Below are positions 61,581 through 64,000 of a DNA stretch of 64,000 nt, piece by piece (position 1 is the stretch's first letter; each line of letters starts with the position of its first letter). The stretch covers positions 62,001 through 126,000 of the forward strand of contig JAQSDB010000002.1 of the NCBI GenBank assembly GCA_029945725.1, read 5' to 3'. The translations under genes were made by a program, and so were the position numbers. This DNA comes from a bacterium (GTDB taxonomy: Bacteria; Pseudomonadota; Gammaproteobacteria; Pseudomonadales; Moraxellaceae). The notes under the pieces were generated by a model that did not search any database, had not been told where the DNA came from, and saw only the letters and a list, made by a program, of their open reading frames with translations.

Positions 61581-64000
61581 ATGAAATGGCAAGCCTTTCG
61601 ACTCAGTGCGCTCTGGTGCTGGCATCAGTTGCTGACGCTCGGCCTGGTAGTGCTGGTGCTGGTGGCGGTGATCGTTGGCGTCGGCCGGCAACTGCTGCCG
61701 GCAGTGGCCAATTACCGCCATGATGTCGAGCTCAGGCTGTCGCAACAGATGGGCCTGCGTGTGCAGCTGGGCGCCTTGCAGGGCGAGTGGGAGGGGCTGG
61801 GGCCGCACTTCAGCCTGCTCGGCATGGAGCTGCGTGATCCGCAGCAGCCCCGGCTGTTGCTGCTGACGATTCCTGAAATCGAACTGCGGCCCTCGCTCTG
61901 GCAAAGCCTGCGTCATCTGGAGCCACGCGTGGATGTGCGCGTGCGCGGTCTGGATATTCATCTGGATCAGCTGGCCGACGGCCGACTGCAGCTGCGCGAG
62001 CTGGCGGGTTTGAAGCAGCATGATCCGGAAGCTGCCGCCAAGGCCCTGCGTTTTGTCCTGCGCCAGCCGGCGCTGGCGCTGCAGGAAAGCCGTGTGGCAC
62101 TGGCCCTGAAAGGCTATCCCGCCGTGCAGCTTTTCGGCATTGATCTCATCAACCGCAATGATGGCGACCGTCATCAGCTGTCGGGACGCCTGCGCGTGCC
62201 GGCATCGGCCGTTGCACTGGGGTTGCAGATTGATTTGCAGGGTGACCCTCTGGACTGGCAGCGTTCGCTGCTCACTGTCTGGCTGCATTTGCCGGTCATG
62301 ACGCTTGACCCGTGGCTGCCGGCCGTGGATGCCGCCGGTTTGCGCCTGGCGCGTCTGGATGGTGGCGGTGATTACTGGCTGCACTTCCGCCAGGGCCACC
62401 TCGCTGCGGTGCAGGCACAGCTGGACTGGCGTGACATGGTGCTGGAGGGGCCGCATGCGCGGCACCATGTGCAGGGCATGCGCGGGCAGCTGTCATGGTC
62501 GCAGCGGGCGGATGGCTGGGAGCTGGATACACGGCAATTGCAGGGGCGGGTGGATGCCCTGCCCTGGCCCTTGCCGGTACTGGCCATACGCACCACGCCC
62601 GCGGGCCTGACGGTGGCCGCGGCCAGGGTCAATACCGGCGGCATGGCGGCGGCGCTGTCAGGGGCCTCCTTGCCGGCGGCGGTTTCGGCATGGCTGCGCG
62701 AAGCGGCGCCAACGGGGGAGCTGTCAGCCCTGCGCGTGGATTTGCAGAAGGATGGCGAGGGCAGCTGGCAGCCGGCTCTGGTCGAAGCCGAAACCCGGCA
62801 CCTGCGCGTGCGTGCGACCACGGCTTTTCCGGGCGTACAGGGTCTGGCGGGCTGGTTGCGCTGGACGCCGCAGGCGGGCTGGCTGGGACTGGACAGCCAC
62901 GGCGCCCAGCTTGACCTGCGCCAGTATTTGCGTGAACCGGTGCTGGTCAGCACGCTGCAGGGCCATCTTGGCTGGCAGGCCGATGCCGAAGAGTGGCGGC
63001 TGCAATCGGACCGGCTGCAGCTCGTTAACCCCGATGCGCGAGGCGCGGCCGTGCTGAGTCTGGTCATTCCGCGCGCTGATCCTGCGGCAGCCCGCCTGTC
63101 ACTGCTGGCGGGTATTCAGGAGGCCCGCGCGGCGAGCACCTGGCGCTATGTGCCGTGGACGGCGGCCGGCGACAAAACCCTGGACTGGCTGCGCCGCAGT
63201 ATTCTGGCCGGCACGGTCAGCCGGGGGGATTTTCTCTATGAAGGACCGCTGCATACACGGGCGGATCTGGACCCGCATCGGCTGCTGATGCGCTTTGACC
63301 TCAAGGCTGCCCGTCTCGACTATGAGCAGGACTGGCCGGAGCTGCGTGATCTTGATGCCACCGTGACGCTGGATGGCCACAGTCTTGTGGTCGAGGGGCG
63401 TCACGCCAGTCTGCTGGATGCCAGTCAGGGTCAGGCGCTGACGGCGGCCATTCCTGATCTTGCCCGTCCGGTGCTGGAGGTGCGCGGTGATGTCAGCAGC
63501 AGCGGCCCTGATCTCATGCGCCTGTTCCGCGAAAGCCCGTTGCGTCACCACCTGCCGGGGCTGGACGATGTTCTGGCCCTGGAAGGCCCCTTGAGTGGAA
63601 CGCTGGATCTGGCGATCCCCTTGCACGAGGGGCTGGGTCTGCCCGATATCAATGTCAGTGCCCGCCTCAGGGACAACCGTTTGCGGCTGAAACAGGCTGA
63701 CCTTGTGGCTTCCGCCCTGGAGGGCGAGGTGAGTTACCGCAGCCGCAGCGGGCTTGCATCGGCACTGCTGAAGGCCCGCTTGCTGGAGTCACCGGTGACC
63801 GCCGCGATCAGCAGCACGATGCGCAATGGCGAGCTGGGTGAGGTCAATGTGACGGTGGACGGCAAGGTCGGGATGCCGGCCCTGCGCCGCTGGCAGGGAG
63901 CGGGCCTGCTTGATGTGGCCAGTGGCGCTGCACCCTATCAGGCGCGCGTCACCATTGCTTCCGGCTCTGCTCCCGTGAAGCTGCAACTGACATCGCCATT
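61581..64000 (+). CDS. yhdP: YhdP family AsmA-like lipid-transport protein (partial, runs off the window)
   Basis: The reading frame is open from the ATG at 61581 to the window end (over 800 residues; family members are about 1270). There is one N-terminal membrane helix (LLTLGLVVLVLVAVIVGVGRQLL), then the DUF3971/AsmA-like beta-rich periplasmic chain (LPAVANYRHDVELRLSQQMGLRVQLGALQGEWEGLGPHFSL). It carries phospholipids between membranes together with TamB and YdbH. The rng-yhdP order is standard. Confidence 0.93.
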   Translation, partial: MKWQAFRLSALWCWHQLLTLGLVVLVLVAVIVGVGRQLLPAVANYRHDVELRLSQQMGLRVQLGALQGEWEGLGPHFSLLGMELRDPQQPRLLLLTIPEIELRPSLWQSLRHLEPRVDVRVRGLDIHLDQLADGRLQLRELAGLKQHDPEAAAKALRFVLRQPALALQESRVALALKGYPAVQLFGIDLINRNDGDRHQLSGRLRVPASAVALGLQIDLQGDPLDWQRSLLTVWLHLPVMTLDPWLPAVDAAGLRLARLDGGGDYWLHFRQGHLAAVQAQLDWRDMVLEGPHARHHVQGMRGQLSWSQRADGWELDTRQLQGRVDALPWPLPVLAIRTTPAGLTVAAARVNTGGMAAALSGASLPAAVSAWLREAAPTGELSALRVDLQKDGEGSWQPALVEAETRHLRVRATTAFPGVQGLAGWLRWTPQAGWLGLDSHGAQLDLRQYLREPVLVSTLQGHLGWQADAEEWRLQSDRLQLVNPDARGAAVLSLVIPRADPAAARLSLLAGIQEARAASTWRYVPWTAAGDKTLDWLRRSILAGTVSRGDFLYEGPLHTRADLDPHRLLMRFDLKAARLDYEQDWPELRDLDATVTLDGHSLVVEGRHASLLDASQGQALTAAIPDLARPVLEVRGDVSSSGPDLMRLFRESPLRHHLPGLDDVLALEGPLSGTLDLAIPLHEGLGLPDINVSARLRDNRLRLKQADLVASALEGEVSYRSRSGLASALLKARLLESPVTAAISSTMRNGELGEVNVTVDGKVGMPALRRWQGAGLLDVASGAAPYQARVTIASGSAPVKLQLTSP

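Overview
The window reads as chromosomal DNA of a moderately GC-rich gammaproteobacterium, most likely in or near the Pseudomonadales. The main evidence is gene order. The blocks lolB-ispE-tRNA-Gln-prs-rplY-pth-ychF, hemA-prfA-prmC-moeB and gatB/A/C-mreB/C/D-maf-rng-yhdP are arranged as in that order, and a phasin and a single-domain ornithine decarboxylase fit too. A Moraxellaceae-like relative is possible, because the tandem solute-binding-like family at 26-29 kb resembles proteins I associate with that family. The exact taxon is not proven here.

Layout. 1-9.6 kb holds accessory chromosomal genes: a lipoprotein cut by the window edge, an MscS channel with a cyclic-nucleotide domain, an ABC1 kinase followed by a degenerate lipoyl-like domain, DoxX, a nitroreductase, a pirin divergent from a LysR regulator, a DUF1275 membrane protein, an EAL phosphodiesterase and an outer-membrane-like protein. 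9.6-25.6 kb holds metabolism and envelope genes: purE-purK, a thioesterase, mpl, TerC, ppnP, PhoH, a membrane/methyltransferase fusion, ornithine decarboxylase with an unusual 5' leader, a Kef-type antiporter, cysK, a MAPEG protein, ppa and a phasin. 26.1-29.4 kb holds three tandem paralogues of a secreted periplasmic-binding-like protein.

29.55-38.49 kb is an integrated element of about 8.9 kb. It is bounded by a 14-bp direct repeat, and the right copy is the 3' end of an elongator tRNA-Met gene. Next to the tRNA is a P4-type tyrosine integrase. Inward lie an AlpA-type regulator, a RecA/RepA-like AAA ATPase, a coiled-coil protein, a scaffold-like protein, a Mu-P-like baseplate hub and a Nu1-like HTH protein, all on the minus strand, plus one plus-strand TerB-like/BRCT cargo gene. 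Two 77-bp clusters of inverted 14-bp sites with identical spacing lie 2.9 kb apart in it. The element has no capsid, portal or lysis genes, which suggests a phage satellite or replicating island rather than a complete prophage. This is the most interesting part of the window.

38.5-64 kb is conserved housekeeping DNA: tRNA-Met, a CorC/CNNM protein, ychF, pth, rplY, prs, tRNA-Gln, ispE, lolB, a TPR lipoprotein, hemA-prfA-prmC-moeB, a second ABC1 kinase, gatB/A/C, mreB/C/D, maf, rng and the start of yhdP. A dispersed repeat of about 100 bp with a conserved palindromic core occurs three times here, and one copy directly precedes an mreC that lacks a normal start codon at the expected N-terminus.
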